A DNA stretch of 47,573 nucleotides from Gloeobacterales cyanobacterium ES-bin-313 (GTDB lineage: Bacteria > Cyanobacteriota > Cyanobacteriia > Gloeobacterales > Gloeobacteraceae), in contig JACMLN010000034.1 of NCBI GenBank assembly GCA_014379585.1, positions 1-47,573 on the forward strand, read 5' to 3'. The notes beneath the pieces were generated by a model. It was not told the origin of the DNA and searched no databases. It was given only the letters and a program-made list of their open reading frames with translations. Each line of letters starts with the position of its first letter. Within the stretch, counting starts at the first letter, position 1. The position numbers were made by a program, and so were the translations under genes. Below, piece by piece: positions 33,854 through 42,511 of the stretch.

Positions 33854-34954
33854 ATGGATCGTAGAACCGTCGAACAACGCACCATTCTCCTCAGTATTTC
33901 AGGCTCTCAAGCCTACCGCCTCAATACACCGACAAGCGATCAAGACTACAAAGGGGTCTGTGTCGGCCTCAAAAAGCATTACCTGGGCTTTGAAAAGTTT
34001 GATCAAAAAGATGGTGGTTGGACACAGGAGCCAGGTGAATTTGGCTTTTTGGACGGAGTGAAAGATATTGTGATCTACGAGTTGCGTAAATATATGCAAC
34101 TTGCTATCGAAAATAACCCCAATATTCTCGAACTTCTCTGGCAGGATCCTAAAGATTATCGCGTGATCACTCCAGTCGGCCAAAGATTGATCGATCACCG
34201 TCAAGCCTTCTTGTGCACAAAGGCGAAGCACAGTTTTAGTGGTTATGCGTTTGCCCAACTCAAGCGAATTGAAATGCACCGCAAATGGTTGCTCAATCCG
34301 GTCGAACAAGCACCAACTCCTGAAGAATTTGGCATTGTTGGTATCGAGCCAATGTCCAAAGAACAAATGAATGCCTTTCTTGAATTTCTCTATGTGATTA
34401 TTCAAGACCGCATCGCTTTTTCGGAGATCGAAGAAGAGTTTGCGACTTTCTTAGAACAGCGCGTCGATTTTAAGGGGGCGCTCAAACAGTATCCCCTAGA
34501 AGCCAATCTCTTAGGCTACGTGCAGAAACTCACCAAAAGTAGCGATAACTTTATCCATCTTTTGCACGCAACCCAAAACTATCAAACTGCGATGAAAGCC
34601 TACCAAAACTATCAGCATTGGAAGGCCAATCGCAATCCGATGCGTTCAGCTTTGGAAGCAAAAGTTGGCTACGATGCGAAACATGCGATGCACTGCCTAC
34701 GCCTGTTGCACATGGGCATCGAAATCCTTAAAGACGGGGTTGTGATTGTCAACCGCGAAAAAGCCGGTGATGCTCCACTGCTTCGCTCTGTACGCAACTG
34801 TGAGTATTCCTACGATCAGATCATCGCCATGGCCACAGAATCCCAAGCAGAACTCGAAAACCTCTATCGCACTTCTACACTGCCAAAAACAGTGGATCGC
34901 GCCGCTATGAGTGAACTTTGCGAAGAACTTGTCGAAATCCAAGGCTGGAATTGA
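33854..34954 (+). CDS. Nucleotidyltransferase of the YcgL-like (COG3541-type) family, long member
   Basis: About 366 residues from ATG 33854 (MDRRTVEQRTILLSISGSQAYRL); an ATG at 33809 would overlap the divergent gene. The catalytic pattern is SISGSQAYRLNTPTSDQDYKGV with Asp29 and Asp31, and the third acid is probably Asp71 (KDIVIYELRKYMQ). The following helical region contains GYAFAQLKRIEMHRKWLL and a conserved-looking YDAKHAMHCLRLLHMGIEIL, resembling the family's C-terminal helical domain. It is longer than its divergent partner by about 100 residues. The function is unknown; it is not a known toxin pair by sequence. Its stop is 21 bp from the convergent pyruvate kinase stop. Confidence 0.82.
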   Translation: MDRRTVEQRTILLSISGSQAYRLNTPTSDQDYKGVCVGLKKHYLGFEKFDQKDGGWTQEPGEFGFLDGVKDIVIYELRKYMQLAIENNPNILELLWQDPKDYRVITPVGQRLIDHRQAFLCTKAKHSFSGYAFAQLKRIEMHRKWLLNPVEQAPTPEEFGIVGIEPMSKEQMNAFLEFLYVIIQDRIAFSEIEEEFATFLEQRVDFKGALKQYPLEANLLGYVQKLTKSSDNFIHLLHATQNYQTAMKAYQNYQHWKANRNPMRSALEAKVGYDAKHAMHCLRLLHMGIEILKDGVVIVNREKAGDAPLLRSVRNCEYSYDQIIAMATESQAELENLYRTSTLPKTVDRAAMSELCEELVEIQGWN

Positions 34955-34975
34955 CCTGTTTTTCAAAGATCGTCC

Positions 34976-36775
34976 TCACATTGCCGACGATGTACCCGAT
35001 GAAATCAGTCCTTTTTGGGGATCGAGGGTAATTACCGCTCCATCGGGAATGCGGGTCATACAATCTTTCACACCGAGGAGTATTGGGATTCCTAAGCGCA
35101 GTGCAATGATTGCGGCGTGGGAGGTCAGACTGGCCTCCTCTGTGACAATACCGGAAGCAGATTTGATTGCTTCGATAAAGTTGGCATTGGTGTGCTGGGC
35201 AATCAGAATATCCCCTGGACTGAGTGAACTTGCCTCTTCGGGATTGCGGACGACCCGTGCTCTGCCGCTAACCGTGCCCTGGCCGAGGCCGCGCCCCTTA
35301 CCGAGGACGGCAGTGACCAGTTCGACTTTGATTAAGTCTGTGGAGCCGGAGAGTCCTTGAATGGTGCCAGCGGTCATGATCACCAGATCCCCATCGAGGA
35401 TAAGATGTCGCTCCTGAGCAACGTTGATTGCTGCTTGAAATGTTTGGCGGTTGCTGGGCAGATCGAGAACCATCATCGGATAGACTCCCCAAACCATCTG
35501 CAGTTCGCGGGCAACGCTGGTGGAGGGTGTGACAGCGATGATTGGCACGTTGGGTCGATACTTGCTGACGCTACGCGCCGTGGCTCCAGACTTGGTCAGG
35601 GTCAAAATGGCCTGAGCATCGAGTTGGTGGGCAATGTTACCGACGGCTTGGGAGATGGCGTTTGGAATCGAGCGCCCTATGTTCACGGTCTTCCGCTCTG
35701 GCATATCCCGTTCGATGCGATCTGCAATTCTGGCCATGGTCTCTACAGCCAGTACAGGATGTTCGCCCACAGCTGTTTCGTTGGAGAGCATCACCGCGTC
35801 GGTGCCATCGAGAATCGCATTGGCTACGTCGGAGACTTCGGCGCGGGTCGGGCGACTGTTGGTCACCATCGAATCGAGCATCTGGGTAGCAGTAATGACG
35901 GGCTTGCCTGCGCAGTTTGAGGAGTGAATCAGCCGCTTCTGGAGAAGAGGAACTTCCTCGGCGGGCATTTCTACCCCCAAATCGCCACGGGCGACCATCA
36001 GACCATCGGAAGCAGCAACAACTGCCTCTAAATTCTCAAAAGCTTCAAATTTTTCGATCTTCGAGATCACCGGGACGCGCTTGCCCTGCTGGGCGATCAG
36101 TTCTTTGAGTTCGAGGACATCGCTGGCGTTGCGCACAAAGCTCAAAGCGATCCAATCCACCCCTTGATCTAGACCGAAGAGCAAGTCTTCGCGGTCTTTG
36201 TCGGTCATGGCGGGCACCGAGAGGGTGACACCTGGAAAGTTCACACCCTTGGAGTCGGAGAGTTTGCCACCGACGACCGTGCGGCAGTTCAGAAATTGTT
36301 GTTCGTGATCCACCGATTCAACGACCAGTTCGACCCGGCCATCATCGAGAAGAATCACCGCTCCAGCGGGCACTTCCTGGATGAGCTTGGAGTAGGTGAC
36401 TGGGCTAATCGTCCGATCCGCCGGAATGTTACGGCTGGTCAAAATAAACGGTTCATCCTGCTTGAGAAAGATCGGGCCATCTTTAAATTTGCCGAGGCGA
36501 ATTTTCGGGCCTTGCAAATCCTGAAGAATGGCGACGGGTTGGTTGAGTTCAAAGGACAATTGGCGGATCAGGATAATCCGGCGGCGATGTTCTTCGTGGG
36601 TGCCGTGGGAGAAATTGAGCCGCAAAGTCGTTGCACCAGCCTGGATAAGCCGACGTAGCACATCGGGGCTATCGACTGCTGGGCCAACTGTGGCAACAAT
36701 CTTGGTGCGCCGAAAACGAGCACGGACAACCTCTTGAACAAGCGCGGTATTCGATTCAGGCAGGGCAGCGACCAT
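34976..36775 (-). CDS. pyk: Pyruvate kinase with C-terminal PEP-utilizer domain
   Basis: About 599 residues from ATG 36775 (MVAALPESNTAL); the frame is open to 36844 but that would overlap crr6. It catalyses phosphoenolpyruvate + ADP to pyruvate + ATP. The TIM-barrel core shows RTKIVATVGPA, TLRLNFSHGTHEEH, ILQDLQGPKIRLG, ISKIEKFEAFEN, MVARGDLGVEMPAE and the ITATQMLDSM signature. The B domain lies inside the barrel. The C-terminal allosteric domain is followed by an extra segment (GRARVVRNPEEASSLSPGDILIAQHTN...TSHAAIIALRLGIPILLG). This is the PEP-utilizing mobile-domain type found in some bacilli and cyanobacteria; it has the TSHA motif, where the phospho-His of PEP synthase lies. It converges with the nucleotidyltransferase gene. 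Confidence 0.95.
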   Translation of the reverse strand: MVAALPESNTALVQEVVRARFRRTKIVATVGPAVDSPDVLRRLIQAGATTLRLNFSHGTHEEHRRRIILIRQLSFELNQPVAILQDLQGPKIRLGKFKDGPIFLKQDEPFILTSRNIPADRTISPVTYSKLIQEVPAGAVILLDDGRVELVVESVDHEQQFLNCRTVVGGKLSDSKGVNFPGVTLSVPAMTDKDREDLLFGLDQGVDWIALSFVRNASDVLELKELIAQQGKRVPVISKIEKFEAFENLEAVVAASDGLMVARGDLGVEMPAEEVPLLQKRLIHSSNCAGKPVITATQMLDSMVTNSRPTRAEVSDVANAILDGTDAVMLSNETAVGEHPVLAVETMARIADRIERDMPERKTVNIGRSIPNAISQAVGNIAHQLDAQAILTLTKSGATARSVSKYRPNVPIIAVTPSTSVARELQMVWGVYPMMVLDLPSNRQTFQAAINVAQERHLILDGDLVIMTAGTIQGLSGSTDLIKVELVTAVLGKGRGLGQGTVSGRARVVRNPEEASSLSPGDILIAQHTNANFIEAIKSASGIVTEEASLTSHAAIIALRLGIPILLGVKDCMTRIPDGAVITLDPQKGLISSGTSSAM

Positions 36776-36815
36776 AAAAAAAGCTGATTGCGGGATCCCG
36801 CAAATCGTAGCATTC

Positions 36816-37289
36816 TCAGGCGGCGAGCAGATCGAAGAAAGCAAGATCGATGTCGTAACCGAGGGATTGGGCGAAGTAGCGTAGATCCGAACGGTTCTGA
36901 ATTTTGTGCGCGTCTAGCCAGTCGGCCAGTACAAAGACTTTGCCCATCACAAACAGCTCCATGGCCTCCGGGGAAAAACGAATCCCTTCCGTTGAAGAGA
37001 ATTCGTGGGGTACAAGCATGGCTGCGTAGCGGGTCAGTTCGCCTGAACGCCAGTCTAAGAGGTAGGGAAGCCAAGGATAGCGAGCATCGAGGCGCATGAA
37101 CCAGAGGCGGATTTCCTGTACCTCCGGCAATTCGCGGGGATCCTCCTCAGCGAGAGGATAGACAATTTCAAAACGAATCTGGCGGGCATTGGCCAAAGGA
37201 TCTGAGGCTAAGGCTTCAATCGTTCCTGCGACGAGACTGATGTCCAATCGTTCAATGGCTTCTTGTTCAACGCGGAGCACTGTGGACAT
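36816..37289 (-). CDS. CRR6-family NdhI maturation factor
   Basis: A 157-residue soluble protein with the strongly conserved core EVQEIRLWFMRLDARYPWLPYLLDWRSGELTRYAAMLVPHEFSSTEGIRFSPEAMELFVM, split here by position around residues 57-115. That core is the CRR6/slr1097-type signature. The family helps insert NdhI into the hydrophilic arm of the photosynthetic NDH-1 complex, as shown in plants and Synechocystis. The length is normal. The gene lies 40 bp upstream of pyruvate kinase on the same strand. Family membership is recognised from memory of the motif and is a good cyanobacterial marker. Confidence 0.85.
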   Translation of the reverse strand: MSTVLRVEQEAIERLDISLVAGTIEALASDPLANARQIRFEIVYPLAEEDPRELPEVQEIRLWFMRLDARYPWLPYLLDWRSGELTRYAAMLVPHEFSSTEGIRFSPEAMELFVMGKVFVLADWLDAHKIQNRSDLRYFAQSLGYDIDLAFFDLLAA

Positions 37290-37367
37290 AGATTAGGGTA
37301 ACGACTACAGCCTTCATGGTGGAGCGAGTTTGGCCAATTGTAAAGCTGACAACACAACGAGTAGTTG

Positions 37368-38219
37368 TCACGCTTTTCTGTACAGAGCCTCAGCATGGTG
37401 TCGAAGATGATCTTCGATAAACGTGGAGATGAAGTAGTAACCATGGTCATAACCCTCTTGGCGGCGCAGCATTAAAGCTTGCCCAGAAGCGAGACAGGCT
37501 GATTCGAAAACATCGGGTAATAACTGTTCTTTTAAATAGGGATCAGCCATGCCTTGATCGATTAAAATTGGAACCGTTTGAGTATGTTTAACGAGTTCAC
37601 TGGCATCGTAATTAGCCCAGGTTTCGTGATTGGAACCAAGGTAATGAGTGAAAGCTTTTTGGCCCCAGGGACACTGGCTCGGAGCAGCGATTGGCGAGAA
37701 GGCAGAGACTGATAAATAGCGCTCTGGATTTTTGAGTCCACAGATTAAGGCACCATGTCCACCCATGGAATGCCCGCTGATTCCTCGGCGGTCTTTGATC
37801 ACCGGAAAATTGGCTTCGATGAGCTTCGGCAACTCATCGACGACATAGCTATACATTCGATAATGTTTTGACCAGCCTTCTGTCGTTGCATCGACGTAGA
37901 AGCCTGCGCCAGTGCCAAAGTCCCAATCGGTGTCTTCACCAGGAATGCCCGTATTGCGTGGACTGGTATCAGGATTGACGAGCATTAATCCATACTGAGC
38001 CGCAAATTTCTGGGCACCGGATTTGACCATGAAATTCTCTTCAGTACAGGTTAATCCGGAGAGAAAGTACAAGACAGGAACGGAGCCGTTTTCAGCTTGG
38101 GGAGGCAGATAGACAGAAAAGCGCATTTCTCTAGCACAAGCATTGGAAAAATGACGATAAAAAGCAACTTTGCCTCCGAAACAGGCATGTTCAGAGACGA
38201 GTTTTAGTTGACTGTCCAC
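37368..38219 (-). CDS. fghA: S-formylglutathione hydrolase
   Basis: A 283-residue esterase-D type alpha/beta hydrolase. The nucleophile is Ser151 in GHSMGGHG; Asp226 (DQGMADPYL) and His259 (GYDHGYYF) complete the triad. The N-terminal oxyanion segment is LSGLTCTEENFMVKSG, and the family motif PDTSPRN is present. It hydrolyses S-formylglutathione to formate and glutathione, the step after the class III alcohol dehydrogenase encoded 39 bp upstream on the same strand. The pair forms the glutathione-dependent formaldehyde detoxification route. The length is typical. Confidence 0.96.
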   Translation of the reverse strand: MDSQLKLVSEHACFGGKVAFYRHFSNACAREMRFSVYLPPQAENGSVPVLYFLSGLTCTEENFMVKSGAQKFAAQYGLMLVNPDTSPRNTGIPGEDTDWDFGTGAGFYVDATTEGWSKHYRMYSYVVDELPKLIEANFPVIKDRRGISGHSMGGHGALICGLKNPERYLSVSAFSPIAAPSQCPWGQKAFTHYLGSNHETWANYDASELVKHTQTVPILIDQGMADPYLKEQLLPDVFESACLASGQALMLRRQEGYDHGYYFISTFIEDHLRHHAEALYRKA

Positions 38220-38258
38220 AAGGTTTCCTCTCAGACTTTCAGGTTTCGCAATGAGCTA

Positions 38259-39371
38259 TCAAGGAAAAGTTACAACGCCACGAATCGATTTGCCTTCGTG
38301 CATGAGGTCGAAACCTTCATTGATTTTTTCAAGAGGCATCACATGGGTAATTAAGTCGTCGATATTGATCTTGCCGTCCATGTACCAATCGACAATTTTC
38401 GGCACGTCTGTACGACCTCTCGCTCCACCGAAAGCACTGCCTTTCCAGACACGACCTGTAACCAACTGAAACGGTCGTGTGCGAATTTCCTGCCCTGCTC
38501 CAGCTACGCCAATAATAATGCTTTGCCCCCAGCCTTTATGACAGCATTCGAGGGCTTGACGCATCACATTCACATTGCCGATGCATTCAAAACTGTAATC
38601 GGCACCGCCCTTCGTCAATTCCACCAAATGCGATACTAAGTCGCCTTCGACTTCGCTGGGGTTGACGAAATGGGTCATTCCAAACTTTTCGGCGAGGGGC
38701 TTTTTAGCAGGGTTGAGATCGACACCAATAATCCGGTCTGCTCCGACCATCCGCGCTGCTTGAACGACATTCAAACCGATGCCGCCCAAACCGAAGACGA
38801 CGACATTCGCCCCCGCTTCGACTTTGGCTGTGTTGATCACAGCGCCGATTCCTGTTGTCACTCCACAACCTATGTAGCAGACCTTATCGAAGGGAGCATC
38901 TTTACGAATCTTGGCAACAGCAATTTCGGGGAGCACGGTGTAGTTGGCAAACGTTGAGGTGCCCATGTAGTGGTAGAGCGGCTTGCCCTCGAAGGAGAAG
39001 CGACTCGTGCCATCGGGCATCACGCCTTTGCCCTGGGTCAGTCGGATCGCTTGACAGAGATTGGTTTTTTGGCTGAGACAGTAAGCGCACTGGCGGCATT
39101 CTGGCGTGTAGAGTGGGATCACATGATCACCCACTTCTAGACTGGTTACGCCTGGGCCAACTTCGACGACGATGCCCGCCCCTTCGTGTCCCAAGATGGC
39201 CGGAAATAGCCCTTCTGGATCCATTCCCGACAGGGTGAAAGCATCCGTATGGCAGATGCCAGTTGCCTTAATCTCGATGAGCACTTCCCCAAATTTCGGC
39301 CCTTCAAGTTGGATAGTCTCGATGGACAGGGGTTTTCCTGCTTCGAAGGCAACGGCGGCTTGAATATCCAT
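38259..39371 (-). CDS. frmA: S-(hydroxymethyl)glutathione dehydrogenase (class III alcohol dehydrogenase)
   Basis: 370 residues from ATG 39371 ([20 protein letters not shown]), the usual start and length; the open frame upstream overlaps the SDR gene and is not used. Catalytic zinc ligands are Cys40 (GICHTDAF), His62-Glu63 (GHEGAG) and a later Cys in [11 protein letters not shown]. The structural zinc site is Cys92, Cys95, Cys98 and Cys106. The NAD-binding motif is [16 protein letters not shown]. It oxidises S-hydroxymethylglutathione (formaldehyde adduct) to S-formylglutathione and can also reduce S-nitrosoglutathione. It is followed by fghA. Confidence 0.96.
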   Translation of the reverse strand: MDIQAAVAFEAGKPLSIETIQLEGPKFGEVLIEIKATGICHTDAFTLSGMDPEGLFPAILGHEGAGIVVEVGPGVTSLEVGDHVIPLYTPECRQCAYCLSQKTNLCQAIRLTQGKGVMPDGTSRFSFEGKPLYHYMGTSTFANYTVLPEIAVAKIRKDAPFDKVCYIGCGVTTGIGAVINTAKVEAGANVVVFGLGGIGLNVVQAARMVGADRIIGVDLNPAKKPLAEKFGMTHFVNPSEVEGDLVSHLVELTKGGADYSFECIGNVNVMRQALECCHKGWGQSIIIGVAGAGQEIRTRPFQLVTGRVWKGSAFGGARGRTDVPKIVDWYMDGKINIDDLITHVMPLEKINEGFDLMHEGKSIRGVVTFP

Positions 39372-39435
39372 ACACACTCTCACGCGAAAACGAGACGAAC
39401 AGCATCTTACCCGACTTGGCCACGAAGATCGTCCA

Positions 39436-40245
39436 TCAGCCGAGGGTGGCTTTGCGGATAATCCCGAAAAAAGCAGCATCCGGAAGCAATTTGCGTGCCC
39501 AGAGAAGCAGTGCTGAGTTAATTTGATAGCGCATTTTCCAGGTGCCATCGGTGGCGGCTTTGTAGATCACTTCGGCCACTTTTTCGGGAGAAACCCCTGT
39601 ATCGCCGATGGTCTTCAGTGCATTTGCTCTGGCCAAAAAAGCATCGTAAGCAGTCAATCCTGGTTTAGAAACAACGTCCATAGAGCGATCGTAGAAGTCT
39701 GTTTTGATAATCCCCGGTTCAATAATCTTGACTTTGATATTAAAAGGTTGAAGTTCAAATTGAAGAGATTCAGAAAATCCTTCGACCGCCCATTTGGTAC
39801 CGTGATACAGACTATAAAGTGGAAACGTTGCCCGTCCACCCACAGAGGCGATATTGATCAGTACACCAGCTTTTCGCTCTCGAAAATGGGGCAAAATCTC
39901 CCGCACGACATTCATTAGACCCAGGACATTCGTATTGAATTGGCGTTCGATCTGCTCCGGTGAGGCGGCCTCAAAGGGGCCACTGATCGCGTAGCCCGCA
40001 TTGTTGACCAACACATCGATACTGCCGAAGCGTTTCAAGGTTTCACCAATGGCCGATTGGATCGAAGTGGTATCGGTGACATCGAGGCGCGGACAGATCA
40101 GGGTTTCGCCCTTTGCCCAAGCCCCTGCTTTTTCGGGGGTGCGCATCGTCGCTGCCACGTTCCAACCCTTCTGTTGGAAGTACTTCGCAGTCACAGCGCC
40201 GATCCCTGTCGAACTCCCCGTGATCAAAACCGTTTTTGCCATCAT
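39436..40245 (-). CDS. Classical short-chain dehydrogenase/reductase
   Basis: A 269-residue SDR. The cofactor motif is TGSSTGIG at residues 9-16, followed by an Arg-containing loop (AATMRTPEK) that hints at NADP preference. NNAG is at 81-84, the catalytic Ser is about 134 (NIASVGG), and Tyr147-Lys151 is the YHGTK motif. The substrate is unknown; the pattern resembles the retinol dehydrogenase-like group that often acts on aldehydes or steroids. The gene lies 64 bp upstream of frmA on the same strand, so it could be co-transcribed with the formaldehyde genes, but this is only contextual. Confidence 0.9.
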   Translation of the reverse strand: MMAKTVLITGSSTGIGAVTAKYFQQKGWNVAATMRTPEKAGAWAKGETLICPRLDVTDTTSIQSAIGETLKRFGSIDVLVNNAGYAISGPFEAASPEQIERQFNTNVLGLMNVVREILPHFRERKAGVLINIASVGGRATFPLYSLYHGTKWAVEGFSESLQFELQPFNIKVKIIEPGIIKTDFYDRSMDVVSKPGLTAYDAFLARANALKTIGDTGVSPEKVAEVIYKAATDGTWKMRYQINSALLLWARKLLPDAAFFGIIRKATLG

Positions 40246-40280
40246 GCCCCTTCGTGTCTGATCCTCAACAGCATACGCAA

Positions 40281-40559
40281 TTAGGTTGCTGGCTCTTCGC
40301 CCGTGCCGAACAAATGATCGAGAATCCGACGATTTTCCAGTTGCAAGCCCCGCACTTCTGCCTGCATATCCCGCACCACGAGCAAAAACTCCTGGAAGAG
40401 AATCATGAAATCCCGCATATTTTGGTTCGTTGCTTCAATTTGCTGGGCCGCCATCATCTGAGCAGCGCGTAATTCTGCAATCAACTCGCCATGATTATCC
40501 AAGCGGTGCGCAGCCGATTCGAGGTACTCTTCAATGCGCTTAAGACGTTCTTCAGACAT
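40281..40559 (-). CDS. Small coiled-coil protein of unknown function
   Basis: 92 residues from ATG 40559 (MSEERLKRIEEYLESAAHRL), with AAAGGA about 8 nt upstream; the adjacent ATG at 40562 is equally possible. The upstream part of the open frame is not needed. The whole protein looks alpha-helical with heptad-like spacing and ends LQLENRRILDHLFGTGEEPAT. No Cys or catalytic motif is present. Short cyanobacterial proteins of this type are common and unstudied. It precedes the SDR gene by 35 bp in the same direction. Confidence 0.65.
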   Translation of the reverse strand: MSEERLKRIEEYLESAAHRLDNHGELIAELRAAQMMAAQQIEATNQNMRDFMILFQEFLLVVRDMQAEVRGLQLENRRILDHLFGTGEEPAT

Positions 40560-40743
40560 CATGCTTTCCTTTGTGGTCAGTGCCAGAGCGATTTCGTCAC
40601 TATCGACTGCTTCAATCTTAGACAGACCCTTTTCATTCAGGCAAACAAAGGGCAAGTGTTGTTGTGTGAATATTGCTTTCGCGTCCGGCGCAGACAGTAG
40701 CGTTCTAGGCGAAACTGAAGATCGTCCTTTTTAAGAGCGTGCC

Positions 40744-41163
40744 GTGAGCGATCTTGGTCTGACCCACATTGCTTTACCCGTCTGCGATCTCGAAGCCAGC
40801 CTTCAGTTCTATAGCAAGTACGCCCACATGCAGGTGGTGCACCACCGCGAGAGTGTCGATGGCGCTGTGGCCTGGATTAGCGACTGTACCCGTCCTTTCG
40901 TCATTGTGCTTGTGAAAACTCACGCAGTTCAACACCCGCTTTTGCCCTGGGCACACTTGGGGGTTGCCTGTGCAAGTCGCACTGAAGTGGATCGCCTCTG
41001 TGAACTGGCGCGCGCTGAAAACTGCCTGATCAGTGGCCCGAAAGACAGCGGCCTCCCCGTTGGTTACTGGGCATTTCTGCGCGACCCCGATGGCCATACC
41101 CTCGAAGTCGCCTACGGCCAAGATATTGCTTTTGCCATTGCGAAAGAATGCCTGGTTCCTTGA
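40744..41163 (+). CDS. VOC (glyoxalase/bleomycin-resistance fold) family protein
   Basis: 139 residues from GTG 40744 with two beta-alpha-beta-beta-beta modules. The first opens LTHIALPVCDLEASLQFYSKYAHMQVVHHRE; the second, AHLGVACASRTEVDRLCELAR, ends at FLRDPDGHTLEVAYG. Probable metal ligands are the His of THIALPV, the His of WAHLGVA and the Glu of LEVAYG, matching the glyoxalase I pattern. The substrate is unknown; the family includes glyoxalases, dioxygenases and resistance proteins. It stands alone in direction, followed 85 bp later by the DUF4336 gene. Confidence 0.85.
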   Translation: MSDLGLTHIALPVCDLEASLQFYSKYAHMQVVHHRESVDGAVAWISDCTRPFVIVLVKTHAVQHPLLPWAHLGVACASRTEVDRLCELARAENCLISGPKDSGLPVGYWAFLRDPDGHTLEVAYGQDIAFAIAKECLVP

Positions 41164-41248
41164 AGCGTGTCGATGAATTTGAAAACTGGCCTGTCCAGTC
41201 GCAAAATTCGCTAAAATCCAGAGGAAATTTGACAAGGAGAGGTTCTGG

Positions 41249-42445
41249 GTGCACGAACCTGCTATAGATAAGCAGCAGCTTCCGCCTAGGGATTTGGCGT
41301 GGCCTTTTTGGTTTGTGTTGCCCCTCTACCCCCACGGGCGACGGCAAACCCTCCGACAAGAAATCCAAAAAGATACGCTTTGGACGTTCGATCAGCTTTT
41401 GGGACTTCTGTACGTCGTCGTTCCAATTCGGATGACCGTTGTGAAACTTTCTGGCGGTGGACTTTTGGTCTACGCTCCCATTGCCCCAACCGGAGAATGT
41501 ATCCGTCTTGTTCGAGAGCTAGAGGCGCAATATGGTCAGGTAAAGTACATTATTTTACCGACAACTTCTGGCCTGGAGCACAAAGTCTTTGTTGGCCCTT
41601 TCGCGAGATTTTTTCCGAAAGCGGATGTCTTCGTTGCTCCAGATCAGTGGAGTTTCCCGATTCATCTTCCCCTCAGTTGGCTCGGCTTGCCCATTGGGCG
41701 TACCCACATACTGCCGAAAGAGAGTCGAAAAGCGCCCTTTGCTGATGATTTTGATTACGCGATTTTGGAACGGATTTATTTGGGCTTGGGTAGCTTTTCT
41801 GAAGTTGCTTTCTACCACAAAGCTTCAAACTCCCTCTTAGTTACTGATATTGTGCTTTCGGTTCCAGAGGAGCCACCAGAGATTGTTCAACTCGACCCCT
41901 ATCCATTACTATTTCATGCGAAAGATCACGCCTTAAGTCCAATCGAAGACACCGCAAAGAATCGTCAAAAAGGTTGGCAGCGGATTGTCCTCTTCATGTT
42001 TTTCTTCCAGCCGAGTAGGTTAGACGTAAGTACTTTGCGGCAATCTTTCCAGGAGGCAAGAAAAGCCAGAAATGCTTCTCCAACGCCTTATTTCGGTCTT
42101 TTTCCTTTCAATTGGAGGCCAGATTGGCAATCTTCCTTCGCGACTCTAAGTAACAATCAGGCCCTACGTGTTGCGCCCATTTTGCAGCTGCTTATTCTGA
42201 ATCGTGCCCCCCAAGAAACACGCAATTGGGTGGACAAAATCAGCCGTTGGAACTTTAAACAGATTATTCCCTGCCACTTTGATGCACCCATTCAAGCGGG
42301 GTCGGAACAATTTCGTCAAGCTTTCGCCTTTCTAGAAGAGGGGCATCCCAGAGACTATTGCGAGCACGACTTGCACTTATTACATAAGATCGACAGGATA
42401 CTAACGCGATTGCGTCTTATCCCTGCATCCAAAATAAAAAGGTGA
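41249..42445 (+). CDS. DUF4336 domain-containing protein
   Basis: 398 residues from GTG 41249 with GGAGAGG about 7 nt upstream. The core YVVVPIRMTVVKLSGGGLLVYAPIAPTGECIRLVRELEAQYG, then VKYIILPTTSGLEHKVFVGPFARFFPKADVFVAP, matches the DUF4336 pattern, a metallo-beta-lactamase-like fold in which the TSGLEH segment replaces the THxHxDH motif. A second region ending IIPCHFDAPIQAGSEQFRQAFAFLE would supply further ligands. Relatives occur in cyanobacteria and plant plastids; the function is unknown. The stop codon lies inside the left arm of the bidirectional terminator. Confidence 0.82.
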   Translation: MHEPAIDKQQLPPRDLAWPFWFVLPLYPHGRRQTLRQEIQKDTLWTFDQLLGLLYVVVPIRMTVVKLSGGGLLVYAPIAPTGECIRLVRELEAQYGQVKYIILPTTSGLEHKVFVGPFARFFPKADVFVAPDQWSFPIHLPLSWLGLPIGRTHILPKESRKAPFADDFDYAILERIYLGLGSFSEVAFYHKASNSLLVTDIVLSVPEEPPEIVQLDPYPLLFHAKDHALSPIEDTAKNRQKGWQRIVLFMFFFQPSRLDVSTLRQSFQEARKARNASPTPYFGLFPFNWRPDWQSSFATLSNNQALRVAPILQLLILNRAPQETRNWVDKISRWNFKQIIPCHFDAPIQAGSEQFRQAFAFLEEGHPRDYCEHDLHLLHKIDRILTRLRLIPASKIKR

Positions 42446-42468
42446 TCCATCTAGAATGATGGATCACC
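42441..42468. terminator. Bidirectional terminator between convergent genes
   Basis: GGTGATCCATC (42441-42451) pairs perfectly with 42458-42468 around a 6-nt loop. On the minus strand it is followed by TTTTTATTTT, so it serves mainly the propeller gene; on the plus strand the tail is weak (TCTTC). The plus-strand stop codon 42443-42445 is within the stem. Confidence 0.85.
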
Positions 42469-42511
42469 TCTTCAGCTAATGAGCAAAATCTGTCAGGCAA
42501 AATGGAACAGA

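Noticed and set aside
33022-34954. MNT-HEPN toxin-antitoxin pair
   Set aside because: Both proteins are nucleotidyltransferases with DxD motifs; neither shows the HEPN R-x4-6-H motif, and they are divergent rather than co-transcribed.
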